From: Methylobacterium sp. NMS14P | Lineage (GTDB): Bacteria > Pseudomonadota > Alphaproteobacteria > Rhizobiales > Beijerinckiaceae | DNA length: 64,000 bases | Direction: 5' to 3' | Assembly: GCF_028583545.1 (NCBI RefSeq) | Contig: NZ_CP087106.1 | Coordinates: forward strand, 5,873,001 to 5,937,000 | Part shown: piece by piece, positions 43,684 through 52,657 of the stretch | How positions within the stretch are numbered: position 1 is the first letter of the stretch | How the letters are laid out: every line of letters begins with the position of its first letter | Notes under the pieces: generated by a model | The model's database searches: none | What the model was told of the DNA's origin: nothing | What the model saw: only the letters and a program-made list of their open reading frames with translations | Position numbers and translations under genes: made by a program

Positions 43684-43701
43684 GGGCCGGCACGCCGGCC
43701 C
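43684..43701. terminator. bidirectional terminator between metQ and rcdA
   Basis: GGGCCGGC-AC-GCCGGCCC is a perfect 8-bp stem (43684-43691 with 43694-43701), 6 bases after the metQ stop and 42 bases before the rcdA 3' end. Confidence 0.55.
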
Positions 43702-43743
43702 TGCGCGGCAGCGGCGCTCCCCGGAGCGTCGCCCGGCTCTTGC

Positions 43744-44274
43744 TCAGCCCTCGCTCATCCGGAACGCCATCCGCAGCAGGCCCTGCTGCGCGGCGACGGG
43801 GCTCTCCACCGGCTGCGGCGTCGGCCGGTCCTCGGCGATCAGCGCGTCGAGGTGCAGGATGCGGCTGTGCAGGCGCCGGGCCCGGAGGATCAGCTGCTGC
43901 AGGCGCATCGGCAGCAGGTTGAAATCCTGCTGCTTCGGCGGCTCGGCCGTGCCAAGCTTGACCCGGTGCTTCTCCTGGAGGGCCTCGGCCGAAGTCATCT
44001 CGCCCTCGGCGACGGCGCGCTGCACGAGGAGCCAAGAGGCGATCTGCATCAGCAGCGTGGTCAGGCGCATGCTCTCGGCCGCGTAGCTGAGTGTCGCGTC
44101 CCGGGACACGAGGCGCGACTCGTCGCGGCCCTCGCCGTCGAGATAGGCGGCCGTCTCCTCGACCAGGGTCATCCCGTCGCGGAACAGCGCCTTGAAGGCC
44201 TCCGAGTTGACGTAGGACCTGCCGAAATCGACCCAGTCCTGATCGTCCCGGAACGTGACATCGAAGCCGTTCAT
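43744..44274 (-). CDS. rcdA: regulator of CtrA degradation (RcdA, DUF1465)
   Basis: A 176-residue helical protein: TLVEETAAYLDGEGRDESRL, YAAESMRLTTLLMQIASWLL, VQRAVAEGEMTSAEALQEKH and FNLLPMRLQQLILRARRLHS. The pattern and length match DUF1465/RcdA, which in Caulobacter is an adaptor that, with CpdR and PopA, brings the cell-cycle regulator CtrA to ClpXP. Presence of this gene implies the CtrA proteolysis module in this organism. The C-terminal about 25 residues after HLDALIAEDRP are not conserved. Confidence 0.85.
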   Translation of the reverse strand: MNGFDVTFRDDQDWVDFGRSYVNSEAFKALFRDGMTLVEETAAYLDGEGRDESRLVSRDATLSYAAESMRLTTLLMQIASWLLVQRAVAEGEMTSAEALQEKHRVKLGTAEPPKQQDFNLLPMRLQQLILRARRLHSRILHLDALIAEDRPTPQPVESPVAAQQGLLRMAFRMSEG

Positions 44275-44453
44275 CTGCCTCTCCTGTGCCGTCCGACGGC
44301 CCGGCTCGTTCCGATCCGGGACGCTCCGTCCGTGGCTTTCGGACGACGCCGCAATCTTAGCGCCGATTGGCCCGGACGGCAGGGTTCATGTTTCTTTAAC
44401 CTTAACTCGCCTCCCGGGATCTGGAGAAGAGCCCCGGATGGCGGCACGCGCGC

Positions 44454-46592
44454 TCAGAACGAGGCGCGGATACCGCCGAAGACGCTGCGGCCGCTCCCGG
44501 GATAGAACGCGGCCAGCGCGCCCGGACCGCCCGCCGTCGCGCCGGCGTTGGCCACCACGGCGATGTCCGAGACGTAGCGGGCATTCGTGAGGTTGCGGGC
44601 ATCCACGAACAGGGCGACGCCGTCGGCGAGGTCGAGGCCGGCCTCGACGCCGAGCAGGGCGTAGCCGGGCACCCGCAAGGTGTTGGCGTGATCGGCGAAG
44701 GCGCCCTGCGGCACCCAGTCGAGCGACGGCGCGACGTGGAAACCGCGCGGGTGCCGGTAGCTCAGGACGGTCCGCAGCACGTCCGCCGGGATGCCCGCGA
44801 TGCGGTTGTTGCCGAAGACCGGGTCGCCGACGAACCGGAAGTCGTTGTGGGTCCAGATCTGGGTCACGCTGAGACCGTCGCCCGCCGCCGCGAGGTCGCG
44901 GGCGACGTCCAGGGTGACGGCCGCCTCGACGCCCTGGTGGACGGAGCGGGGGGTGTTGAAGGTGGCGGCCGGGATGTTGAGGCCGGGATTGGTCGCGAAG
45001 TTGATCAGCTCGTCGCGCAGGTCCGAGCGGTAGAGCGTCACGTCGAAGGCGAGGCGGTCGACGCGGCCGCGGGCGCCGGCCTCGTAGGTCCAGGCGCGCT
45101 GCGCCCGCAGGGGCACGAAGGTGGTGCTCAGCAGGTTCTGCTGCACGAGGTCGGAGAAGTCCGGCACGTCCCGGGACCGGACGACGTCGCCGAAGATCTG
45201 GATGTCGGGCCGCGGCTGCCACAGCAGGCCGACCTTGGGGTTGACGCCTTCGTAGGTCACGTCGGCGAAGCGCGGGTTCGGGTTGCCCGGCAGCCCGCCC
45301 TTGTCGCTGAAGGTCCGGTTCGACGAGAACGCCTTCGCGCCGGTCATCAGCGCCACGTCCGGCAGGAACCAGAAGCGGTTCTCGCCGTAGGCCTCGACGC
45401 TCGAGGCGCTCTGGAGGGCGTTGAGCGTCTGCGCGCCCCGCTGCCCGCGGACATTGACGAATTGCAGCGCGGAGTTCTGGCCCGCGAAGGCCCGCAGACC
45501 CAGCACCACGTCGTCGCGAAAGCCGCCGAGATCGACGGTGCCGGCCCAGTGCGGGCTGATCCCGTAGGTCCAGCCGTCCTGGTCGATCGCCTGGAAGATC
45601 GGGTGGTACAGGCTCTTGTGAATCGCCCAGGTGTCGACGTCGAGCTGGCCCACGTCGAGCAGGAACGAGGTGCGGTTCGCGATCCGCTCCGTCTCGACCT
45701 TGCGGGACTGGTTGCCGGTGATCGCCGTCGGGTTGGCCAGCGTCGGGGTGGAGAGGCTCTGGCCGAGGGTCAGGGTGCCCGGCAGCTTCTGATCGGTGAG
45801 GTAGGTGCCGAGATAGAAGCGGGTCTCGATGTCGGGCGCGATCCGGTAGCCGATATTGGCGTTGAAGTTCTTCGTGGCCTGGGCCTCGTGGGCGCGGAAC
45901 CCGTCGGAGTTGGTCAGCGTCGCGTTGACCAACGCGTCGAGCGGCCCGTCGATGCGGGACATCTGGGCCTGCTCGCGGATCGTGCCGAAGCTTCCGCCGT
46001 CGACCCGCAGGATGTTGGGTGCCAGCGCCGTGTAGGCCGTGGGCGTGACGGCGTTGACGGCGCCGCCGAGCGTCGTCGCCCCGAAGGTGAGGGCGTTGCC
46101 GCCCTTGTAGACCTCCACCGAGCGCAGGGCGAGCGGGTCGACCTGATAGAAGTCGCCGCTCCCGTCCGCGAGGTTGAGCGGGATCCCGTCCTGCAGCAGC
46201 TCCAGCCCGCGCAGGTGGAAGGCGCGGGCGATGCCCGAGCCGCGGACCGACAGGCGCAGCTCCTGCCCGTAGCGCTCCTGAACGTAGACGCCGGGCACTT
46301 CCTTGAGCACGTCGCGGAGCGTGTTGGTGTAGCGATCCTGGAGCGCCGCGGCGTCGACGAAGGCCACGGAGCCGACGGTCCCCGCGAGGGTGGCCCTCTG
46401 GCGGTCGACGCTTGGCACCGTGAGCGAGCCGCGGGTCTCGTTCGACGGCGCGTCCGTGGCGGCGCCGACGACGCTGAGTTCGGACAGCGTGACCGAGGCG
46501 GCGGACGGTGTCGGGGTCTGCGCTGCGGCCGGCGTCGCGCAGGTGAACAGCAGGAGCGCGGCGCGTCGGCCGGCCCGGAACTGGCGGGGCAT
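44454..46592 (-). CDS. TonB-dependent outer-membrane receptor, probably for copper
   Basis: A 712-residue TonB-dependent receptor: signal sequence (ALLLFTCATPAAAQ), plug domain (about 70-180) with LRDVLKEVPGVYVQERYGQE and LSVRGSGIARAFHLRGLELL, and a 22-strand barrel ending at a C-terminal Phe (GIRASF), as required for outer-membrane insertion. The N-terminal VTLSELSVVGAATDA is the likely TonB box. Siderophore type is not readable from the sequence, but the next genes (DUF2946, YcnI-PCuAC fusion, DUF2946) all concern copper, so copper-complex uptake, as by OprC/NosA-type receptors, is the best guess. Confidence 0.88.
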   Translation of the reverse strand: MPRQFRAGRRAALLLFTCATPAAAQTPTPSAASVTLSELSVVGAATDAPSNETRGSLTVPSVDRQRATLAGTVGSVAFVDAAALQDRYTNTLRDVLKEVPGVYVQERYGQELRLSVRGSGIARAFHLRGLELLQDGIPLNLADGSGDFYQVDPLALRSVEVYKGGNALTFGATTLGGAVNAVTPTAYTALAPNILRVDGGSFGTIREQAQMSRIDGPLDALVNATLTNSDGFRAHEAQATKNFNANIGYRIAPDIETRFYLGTYLTDQKLPGTLTLGQSLSTPTLANPTAITGNQSRKVETERIANRTSFLLDVGQLDVDTWAIHKSLYHPIFQAIDQDGWTYGISPHWAGTVDLGGFRDDVVLGLRAFAGQNSALQFVNVRGQRGAQTLNALQSASSVEAYGENRFWFLPDVALMTGAKAFSSNRTFSDKGGLPGNPNPRFADVTYEGVNPKVGLLWQPRPDIQIFGDVVRSRDVPDFSDLVQQNLLSTTFVPLRAQRAWTYEAGARGRVDRLAFDVTLYRSDLRDELINFATNPGLNIPAATFNTPRSVHQGVEAAVTLDVARDLAAAGDGLSVTQIWTHNDFRFVGDPVFGNNRIAGIPADVLRTVLSYRHPRGFHVAPSLDWVPQGAFADHANTLRVPGYALLGVEAGLDLADGVALFVDARNLTNARYVSDIAVVANAGATAGGPGALAAFYPGSGRSVFGGIRASF

Positions 46593-46637
46593 GGGGCGGA
46601 ATCCGTGTCTGGCGATCGGGGAGGGCGCGGCGATCGG

Positions 46638-47078
46638 TCAGACGACGGGTGGGGCGCGGGCTCCGAGACCGGGACGCGGGGGCGCCCGCGGGAGGGCGAC
46701 GCGTCGCGGCCGCGGGCCGGCGGTCGCCGCAGAGCGGGCGACCGGGATGGCGGTGACGGTCGACGGCGCCGGAAGGGTGGCCGGGCCGGCCGCGTGACAG
46801 GCGACGCAGCAATCCCCGCCGTGATGGGCCGGCAGGTGCTTGCCGGCCGGTGCCGGATCGGTCTGGCCATCATCGGCGAGGCAGAGGATGTGGGTGGGCC
46901 CCGCGGCGGCGGACGCCAGACCGCCGAGGATGCCCTGCAGCGACAGGGCGTAGAGGGCGAGGAATGCCACGATCCGGGCGAGCGCGCGCGCCGACCGCGC
47001 GCGGGCGACCCGAAGGTCCGCGCGGCCGCGACGGCCGGGCGCCGCGGCGGCCCGGCCTCGTGGATCTGCTCGCGTCAC
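46638..47078 (-). CDS. DUF2946-like copper-associated protein
   Basis: A 146-residue protein from the GTG at 47078, with a membrane segment LARIVAFLALYALSLQGILG and the probable metal-site cluster LPAHHGGDCCVACHAAGPAT (H-H-x2-D-C-C-x2-C-H). The C-terminus is Pro/Arg-rich. The motif fits DUF2946, small proteins encoded beside TonB receptors and copper chaperones. The N-terminal about 30 Arg-rich residues are doubtful, so the real start may lie further in; a GTG near 46972 would begin inside the helix. Confidence 0.55.
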   Translation of the reverse strand: MTRADPRGRAAAAPGRRGRADLRVARARSARALARIVAFLALYALSLQGILGGLASAAAGPTHILCLADDGQTDPAPAGKHLPAHHGGDCCVACHAAGPATLPAPSTVTAIPVARSAATAGPRPRRVALPRAPPRPGLGARAPPVV

Positions 47079-47114
47079 GGCGGTCGCCCGGCGGCCGATG
47101 CTCCGTCCGGGCGG

Positions 47115-48065
47115 CTAGTGCTGGTGCTGGTGCTGGCCGCCCGGCGCGCCCGCGCCGATCGGCGCCACCGTGAAGGTCACCGGCACGGCGCCGGCCCGCT
47201 GGAAGGTGAGCGTCCCCGCGACGGTCTCGCCCGCCTTCGGCGCGCCGGTCAGGTCCTCGAACATGAGGTGGTAGCCGCCGGGCTTCAGCTCCACGGTCTC
47301 GCCGGGCTTGATGGTCAGGCCGCCCGTGACCGGCGCCATCTTCATGACGCCGCCCTCCATCGACATGGAGTGGATGTCGCTGCTCTTGGCGAACGGCACC
47401 GTCGCGCCCGTGAGCGTGTCCGGCGCGCTCCCCGTGTTGGTGATGCGCACGTACCCGCCGGCGACCTTGGCGCCGTTCGGCGTGGCGCGCAGCCACGGCG
47501 TCTCGATCGTCAGGTCACCGGCCTTCACGGTCGCCGCGGCCGCGGCCGCCTGGGCGACCTGAACGATCCGGAAGGACGGAGCGGCCGCCTTCAGGTCGTG
47601 GGCGTCCTGACCGGCCTTGGGGATCTCCGACCAGGAATAGCTGCCCTCCGCGCAATCCTGCTGGACCGGGACGTAGACAGTCGCGCCGGGCTCGAACGTG
47701 CCGGCGACCTGCGCCAGGAAGGTGAACTCGTCGACCTGGTCGTCCGGCAGGGAGCCGCCGCTCCAGGTGATCGCCGTCACGCCCTCCGAGGCCGTGCCGT
47801 GGTGGGTCGCGTAGGTCTTGGCGTAGGGGCCGCGCGTCGTCGCGAGGGTCCAGCCGGGCTTCGGCATCGGCTTGGCGCCGACGAGGCCCTCCGGGATGGT
47901 GACGCTGACGCGGGTGGTCGGCTTGCCGTTGCAGCCGTGCATGATCTGGACGACGCCGCGATACGGGGCGCCGGGGGCGGCCTGCTTGCGTTCCAGCACC
48001 GCGTGGGCCTGCGCCGCGGAAGCGAGCAGCCCGAGGCCGAGGGCGGCCGAGACAAGGGTCTTCAT
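47115..48065 (-). CDS. periplasmic copper chaperone: YcnI (DUF1775) fused to PCuAC domain
   Basis: A 316-residue two-domain protein. The signal peptide MKTLVSAALGLGLLASAAQA leaves a mature N-terminal His (HAVLERKQA), the copper-brace residue of YcnI; DUF1775 follows to about 165 (VVQIMHGCNGKPTTRVSVTI, TFLAQVAGTFEPG). After an Ala-rich linker the PCu(A)C domain (about 175-300) has the methionine/histidine Cu(I) site in DIHSMSMEGGVMKMAP and KPGGYHLMFEDL, and the protein ends in a His-rich tail GGQHQHQH. It should bind Cu(I)/Cu(II) and deliver it, for example to cytochrome oxidase or the outer-membrane receptor. It stands between two DUF2946 genes. Confidence 0.9.
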   Translation of the reverse strand: MKTLVSAALGLGLLASAAQAHAVLERKQAAPGAPYRGVVQIMHGCNGKPTTRVSVTIPEGLVGAKPMPKPGWTLATTRGPYAKTYATHHGTASEGVTAITWSGGSLPDDQVDEFTFLAQVAGTFEPGATVYVPVQQDCAEGSYSWSEIPKAGQDAHDLKAAAPSFRIVQVAQAAAAAATVKAGDLTIETPWLRATPNGAKVAGGYVRITNTGSAPDTLTGATVPFAKSSDIHSMSMEGGVMKMAPVTGGLTIKPGETVELKPGGYHLMFEDLTGAPKAGETVAGTLTFQRAGAVPVTFTVAPIGAGAPGGQHQHQH

Positions 48066-48107
48066 GGGAGTACATCCGTCCTGAGAGATCCGAGAGGTGG
48101 TGATCGC

Positions 48108-48485
48108 TCAGGCGGTCGGCGGCCCCCTCGGGGACGCGATGGTGCCGGGCGGCGCGCGGGCGCCGACACTTCGGGTGAGGGGCCAGGCCGGGTGGCGGTT
48201 CACGGCCACGGCCCACCGGACGCCGATGGCGGCCGGTCGCGGCGGGAGCGCCGGCCCGGTGACCTGGGCCGCCGTGCAGCAATCGCCGTGGCCGTGGGGG
48301 ACGGGCGCGCCCGGTACGGCGGGTCCGTCGGAATGCTGCGCGCAGAGACCGTCGGTCGTCGTCGGCAAGGGCATCAAGCCGCCGAGAAAGGCCTGGAGAA
48401 GCAGGGCGTAGAGCGCCAGAACGGCGATCACGGCCCGCAGGGCCGGCCCGACACCTCGATCCGAAAGGGCCTCGCCCGAATCCAT
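48108..48485 (-). CDS. second DUF2946-like copper-associated protein
   Basis: A 125-residue paralogue of the 46638 gene: membrane helix LRAVIAVLALYALLLQAFLG, then the metal-site motif PHGHGDCCTAAQVTGP (H-x-H-x-D-C-C), whose second Cys pair is shortened (TAAQ replaces VACH). The ATG at 48485 has GGGAGC 6 nt upstream; an ATG at 48503 lacks a Shine-Dalgarno. It lies 42 bp before the chaperone gene on the same strand, so it probably heads the copper unit. Confidence 0.6.
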   Translation of the reverse strand: MDSGEALSDRGVGPALRAVIAVLALYALLLQAFLGGLMPLPTTTDGLCAQHSDGPAVPGAPVPHGHGDCCTAAQVTGPALPPRPAAIGVRWAVAVNRHPAWPLTRSVGARAPPGTIASPRGPPTA

Positions 48486-48714
48486 GCTGCTCCCGCGCGC
48501 CATCCGAACCGGACCGCTATGGCATCCCTGCCACACCGGCGCGCCGATGGCTGTTGCCAGGGTGCCGCACCGAAACGCAGCGTGCGCTGGCGCACGGCGA
48601 CGCCACATTCCGGCCCCTTCGATAGGGAGTCTTAACGCCATCCCGACACCGTGGCGGCAGAGACAATCCGCTCCCGTCACGACCTGACGAACCCCGGACC
48701 AGAGCCAGCGACCG

Positions 48715-50013
48715 ATGCGCAAGAAGGCACAAAACCGGTTCACCGCGATCCTCAGCGTTGCCGCTCTCGGCGCGCTCGGCTTCGGCGGCGCCCAAGCCCG
48801 CGATCAGGGCAACTATGCCCAGGCCGAGTGGGCGCAGGACTACGCCTCGCCCGCCGGCATGCAGGTGCAGCGCGAGACGGTGCCGATCCTCTCGCCCCAG
48901 ACCGTGACGTCCACCGACCAGATGGTGGAGCGCTACAAGGACATCGTCGCCCGCGGCGGCTGGCGGCAGGTTTCCGGCGCCGACCACCTGCGGATCGGCT
49001 CGCGCGGCCCGGCCGTGGCGGCCATCCGCCAGCGCCTGATCGTCACCGGTGACCTCGATCCGGCCGCCGGCAGCTCCGGCGTGTACGATTCCTACGTCGC
49101 AGCGGGCGTGAAGCGGTTCCAGGCGCGGCACGGCCTCAGCCAGACCGGCGCGATGACCCCCGCCACCCAGCAGGCCATGAACGTGCCGGCCGAGGTGCGC
49201 CTGCGCCAGCTCGAGATCAACGTCGTGCGCCTGCGCTCCTACTCGGGCGATCTCGGCCGGCGCTTCGTGATCACCAACATCCCGGCCGCGCTCGTCGAGA
49301 CGGTCGAGAACGGGCAGGTCGTCACGCTCCACGCCGCCGGCGTTGGTAAGATCGACCGCCAGTCGCCGATCATGAACACCAAGGCGACGCAGATCAATTT
49401 CAACCCGACCTGGACGGTCCCGGCTTCCATCGTGAAGAAGGACCTGATCCCGAAGATGCAGAAGGATCCGAACTACCTCACGGACAACAAGATCCGGATC
49501 CTGTCGAACGGCTCCGAGGTCTCGCCGAAGTCGGTGAACTGGTTCTCGGACGAGGGTACCCGCTACACCTACCGGCAGGATTCGGGCGCCGACTTCAACT
49601 CGATGGGCATCGTCCGCATCAACATCCCGAACCCTTACGGCGTGTTCATGCACGACACGAACACGAAGGGCGTGTTCGGCGACGATTTCCGCTTCATCTC
49701 CTCGGGCTGCGTGCGCGTGCAGAACGTGCGCGAGTACATCACGTGGCTGTTGAAGGACACGCCCGGCTGGGACCGTCAGAAGGTCGAGGAGGCGATCGAG
49801 AGCGGCAAGCGCATCGACGCCAACATCTCCCAGCCGGTGCCGGTCTACTGGACCTACATCACCGCCTGGTCGACCCCGGACGGCATCGTCCAGTTCCGCG
49901 ACGACATCTACAAGCGCGACGGCGTGAACGTGCCCTCGACCATCGGCGCGCCGACCCCGGTCGCCAGCGCCGAGCCGATGCCGCAGACCTTCGAGCCCGG
50001 CGACGAGGAGTAG
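48715..50013 (+). CDS. L,D-transpeptidase (YkuD, LdtD-like)
   Basis: A 432-residue exported enzyme (signal in TAILSVAALGALGFGGAQA). A PGBD1 peptidoglycan-binding segment (about 95-145: IGSRGPAVAAIRQRLIVTGD, VKRFQARHGLSQTGAMTP) precedes the YkuD catalytic domain with the motif VFMHDTNTKGVFGDDFRFIS followed by SGCVRVQN, holding the His and Cys of the active site. It forms 3-3 cross-links or anchors proteins to peptidoglycan. The architecture is that of the YcbB/LdtD group. A terminator-like hairpin follows. Confidence 0.92.
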   Translation: MRKKAQNRFTAILSVAALGALGFGGAQARDQGNYAQAEWAQDYASPAGMQVQRETVPILSPQTVTSTDQMVERYKDIVARGGWRQVSGADHLRIGSRGPAVAAIRQRLIVTGDLDPAAGSSGVYDSYVAAGVKRFQARHGLSQTGAMTPATQQAMNVPAEVRLRQLEINVVRLRSYSGDLGRRFVITNIPAALVETVENGQVVTLHAAGVGKIDRQSPIMNTKATQINFNPTWTVPASIVKKDLIPKMQKDPNYLTDNKIRILSNGSEVSPKSVNWFSDEGTRYTYRQDSGADFNSMGIVRINIPNPYGVFMHDTNTKGVFGDDFRFISSGCVRVQNVREYITWLLKDTPGWDRQKVEEAIESGKRIDANISQPVPVYWTYITAWSTPDGIVQFRDDIYKRDGVNVPSTIGAPTPVASAEPMPQTFEPGDEE

Positions 50014-50067
50014 TCGCTCCGCGGGCGCCGGCCGCTCCCGGCGACGCCCGCCCGTCGAACCCGATCC

Positions 50068-50099
50068 GAGGCCCGCCCCTCAGCCGAGGCGCGGGCCTC
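50068..50099 (+). terminator. hairpin after the L,D-transpeptidase gene
   Basis: GAGGCCCGC pairs perfectly with GCGGGCCTC (50091-50099) across a 14-nt loop. It starts 54 bases after the stop codon; no U-run, moderate support. Confidence 0.4.
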
Positions 50100-50223
50100 G
50101 CGCGTTCGGGGCCGACCCTGTCATCCGGAGGTCAAACGCGTCTGCTTGGCCGCAGGGGCTGCGTCCCGGATGCCGGTTGCCGGCCACGGGACGACGCGCC
50201 GCGAAGCCGTGCAGGAGCCGTCC

Positions 50224-51879
50224 ATGTCGCGCGACACCCAACGCGGAAGCCTGACCCGCCGGAGCACCGTGGCGGGCGTCGCCGCCCTCAGCCTCGTCGC
50301 GGGCCGGGCCGGCGCGCAGGAGGCCGCGGAGGCCACCGGGATCGTCTCCGCGCGCGACGCGGCCGGCGGGGAGCCGGTCCCGCTGCGGGGCGTGCTGGTG
50401 TCCAACGGTCGCGAGATCGCCCGGACCGACGACCGGGGCCGCTACCGCCTGCCGATGCCGGGCGACGGCGCGGTCTTCGTCATCAAGCCACCGGGCTACG
50501 CCCTGCCGCGCGACGCCGACAACGTGCCGCGCCACTCCTACATCCACCAGCCCGGCGGCACGCCCGCCGAGCTGGGTCTGCGCTATCGCGGGCTCGCGCC
50601 CACCGGACCGCTCCCGGCCTCGATCGACTTCACCCTGACCCGCGCGGACGAGCCGGACGATTTCGACGTCGTGCTGTTCACCGATCCCCAGCCCGAGAGC
50701 CGGTTCGAACTGGACCACGTGCGGGACACCGCGGTCGCCCGCGCCATGGCGATCCCGGCGGCGTTCGGTCTGACCACCGGCGACGTGCTGTTCGACGATC
50801 TCTCGCTCTACGGTCGCTCCAACCGGATCGTCGGGCGGATCGGCCTGCCCTGGTACAGCCTGCCGGGCAACCACGACCTCAACATGCAGGCGCCGGACGC
50901 GCGCTACAGCCGCGAGACCTGGAAGCGGGTATTCGGCGCGCCGACCTACGCGTTCCGGCACGGCCGGGCGTGGTTCGTGATGCTCGACAACGTCGAGTGG
51001 CTGGGGCCGCCGGTGCCGGTCGGCGCCAACACCTACCGGGGCCGGATCGGTGAGCGCGGCCTGGCCTTCCTGCGCAACCTCCTGGCCGAGATCCCGCGGG
51101 ACGACCTGATCGTGCTGGCCATGCACATCCCCCTGCACACCGAAACCGGCCCCGAAGAGCCCCGCACTCACACCACCGACCGCGCCGCGCTCCTCGAGCT
51201 GCTCGCCGGCCGCAAGGTGCTGAGCCTCGCCGGCCACACCCACACGACCGAGCACCACTACCTCGCCGACGGGCACCACCATCACGTGCTCACCGCCGTC
51301 TCGGGCTCGTGGTGGAGCGGTCCCGACACCCGCACGGGCATCCCCTCGGCCGACAGCCGCGACGGCACGCCGAACGGGTTCCACGTCCTGTCGATCCGCG
51401 GCACCGACTACACGACGCGCTACGTCGCCGCGCAGGGTCAGCCGGACGAGACCATGCGGATCCTGTTCGAGAGCGAGCTGCGGGCCGGCGCGCCCGAGGT
51501 GGTGCGCTGGACCCGGCCCGTGCAGGGGCTCCGGCCGCCGGTGCCGCAGGACGCGCTCGCCGACACGACCCTGGTGGTCAACGTGTTCGACGGCGGCCCG
51601 CGCACGCAGCTCGCGTTCCGGGTCGGCGACGCGCCGCCCCGGCCGATGGCGCGCACCCGCCGCCTCGACCCGTTCGTCACCGAGCTCTACGAGCGCTACC
51701 CGGAGACCAAGAAGAGCTGGGTGAAGGCGATGCCCTCGACCCATATCTGGACGGCACGGCTTCCGGACGACCTCGCCCCGGGCGGCCACCGCGTGACCGT
51801 GGAGGGCACGGACGAGTACGGCCGCCCGATCCGCGGCTTCGCGGTGTTGGAGGTCACCGGCGAGCGCGGCCGCGGCTGA
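50224..51879 (+). CDS. exported calcineurin-like phosphoesterase
   Basis: A 551-residue protein with a twin-arginine-like signal (LTRRSTVAGVAALSLVAGRA). An N-terminal carboxypeptidase-like beta sandwich (about 40-135; GVLVSNGREIARTDDRGRYR) precedes the metallophosphoesterase core (FDVVLFTDPQPESR, LTTGDVLFDDLSLYG, YSLPGNHDLNM, VLAMHIPLH, SLAGHTHTTEHHYL) and a C-terminal MetallophosC-type domain. This is the bacterial three-domain phosphoesterase seen in polysaccharide or phosphate degraders; substrate unknown. In the first metal motif the usual DxH appears as TDPQ. AGGAG precedes the ATG at 50224, supporting that start. Confidence 0.85.
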   Translation: MSRDTQRGSLTRRSTVAGVAALSLVAGRAGAQEAAEATGIVSARDAAGGEPVPLRGVLVSNGREIARTDDRGRYRLPMPGDGAVFVIKPPGYALPRDADNVPRHSYIHQPGGTPAELGLRYRGLAPTGPLPASIDFTLTRADEPDDFDVVLFTDPQPESRFELDHVRDTAVARAMAIPAAFGLTTGDVLFDDLSLYGRSNRIVGRIGLPWYSLPGNHDLNMQAPDARYSRETWKRVFGAPTYAFRHGRAWFVMLDNVEWLGPPVPVGANTYRGRIGERGLAFLRNLLAEIPRDDLIVLAMHIPLHTETGPEEPRTHTTDRAALLELLAGRKVLSLAGHTHTTEHHYLADGHHHHVLTAVSGSWWSGPDTRTGIPSADSRDGTPNGFHVLSIRGTDYTTRYVAAQGQPDETMRILFESELRAGAPEVVRWTRPVQGLRPPVPQDALADTTLVVNVFDGGPRTQLAFRVGDAPPRPMARTRRLDPFVTELYERYPETKKSWVKAMPSTHIWTARLPDDLAPGGHRVTVEGTDEYGRPIRGFAVLEVTGERGRG

Positions 51880-51912
51880 GCGCGGGCGCCGGCCGTCCGG
51901 CGCCCCCGCGGG

Positions 51913-52491
51913 TCACGCCGCCAGCTGGCGGGCGCCGTGGCCGCCCTCCTGGATCTCCTCGACGATCTTCGCGCAGAAGGCGTCGAGGTCGCCAGGGTTG
52001 CGGCTCGTGACGATGCCGTGATCGGTCACGACTTCCTCGTCGTGCCAGCGGCCGCCGGCGTTGATCACGTCGGTCCGGATCGAGCTGAATGAGGTCAGAT
52101 CGCGGCCCTTGGCCGCGCCGGTCTCGATGAGCAGCCACGGGGCGTGGCAGATCGCGGCCACGACCTTGCCGGACGTGAGGAAGCTCTTGATCAGGGCGAG
52201 CGCCCGGGGCTCGAGCCGGAGCTTGTCCGGGTTGATCTGGCCGCCCGGGAGGACGAGGGCATCGTAGGATGCGGGGTCGACCTGCTCCAAGTCGGTGTCG
52301 ACCGCGACCGCCTTGCCCCAGTCGGTCTTGTCCCAGCCGCGGATCGTGCCCTTGCTCTGGCGCGACTGCGGGGCGGCGACGGTCACCGCGGCGCCGGCCT
52401 GGGCCAGCTTCGCCTGCGGGACGGTCAGCTCGCTCTCCTCGAAACCGTCGGTGGCGAGGATCAGGATCTTGGCTTGGCGGATGTCGGGCAT
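51913..52491 (-). CDS. DJ-1/PfpI family protein (type 1 glutamine amidotransferase-like)
   Basis: A 192-residue class I GATase-fold protein of the PfpI/YhbO type. The nucleophile elbow AAICHAPWLL holds Cys; the GFEESEL segment gives the conserved glutamate, and ALVLPGGQINPDKLRL is the oxyanion region. It would act in stress protection, as a protein deglycase/glyoxalase or chaperone-like enzyme; the exact activity is disputed for the family. It stands alone between the phosphoesterase and a small proline-rich gene. Confidence 0.9.
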   Translation of the reverse strand: MPDIRQAKILILATDGFEESELTVPQAKLAQAGAAVTVAAPQSRQSKGTIRGWDKTDWGKAVAVDTDLEQVDPASYDALVLPGGQINPDKLRLEPRALALIKSFLTSGKVVAAICHAPWLLIETGAAKGRDLTSFSSIRTDVINAGGRWHDEEVVTDHGIVTSRNPGDLDAFCAKIVEEIQEGGHGARQLAA

Positions 52492-52657
52492 GGCGGGGCT
52501 CCGGTTCGGGGATCAGCCCGGCTAACGGAGGGTCGCCCCGCCCGTTCCCGCCACCCTCGGCCGCCCGATTGCGTCCGGAAACGGACGCCGGACCGGCGAT
52601 CGGAACCCCCGCGAGGGCGGCCCGTTGGTCCCCATCCCAACCACCAGGAGTCGCGTC

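Noticed and set aside
44688..48635. Plus-strand open frame of about 1315 codons across the copper cluster
   Set aside because: It is antisense to the TonB receptor, DUF2946 and chaperone genes and shows only low-complexity Arg/Gly/Asp sequence; a shadow of the real genes.
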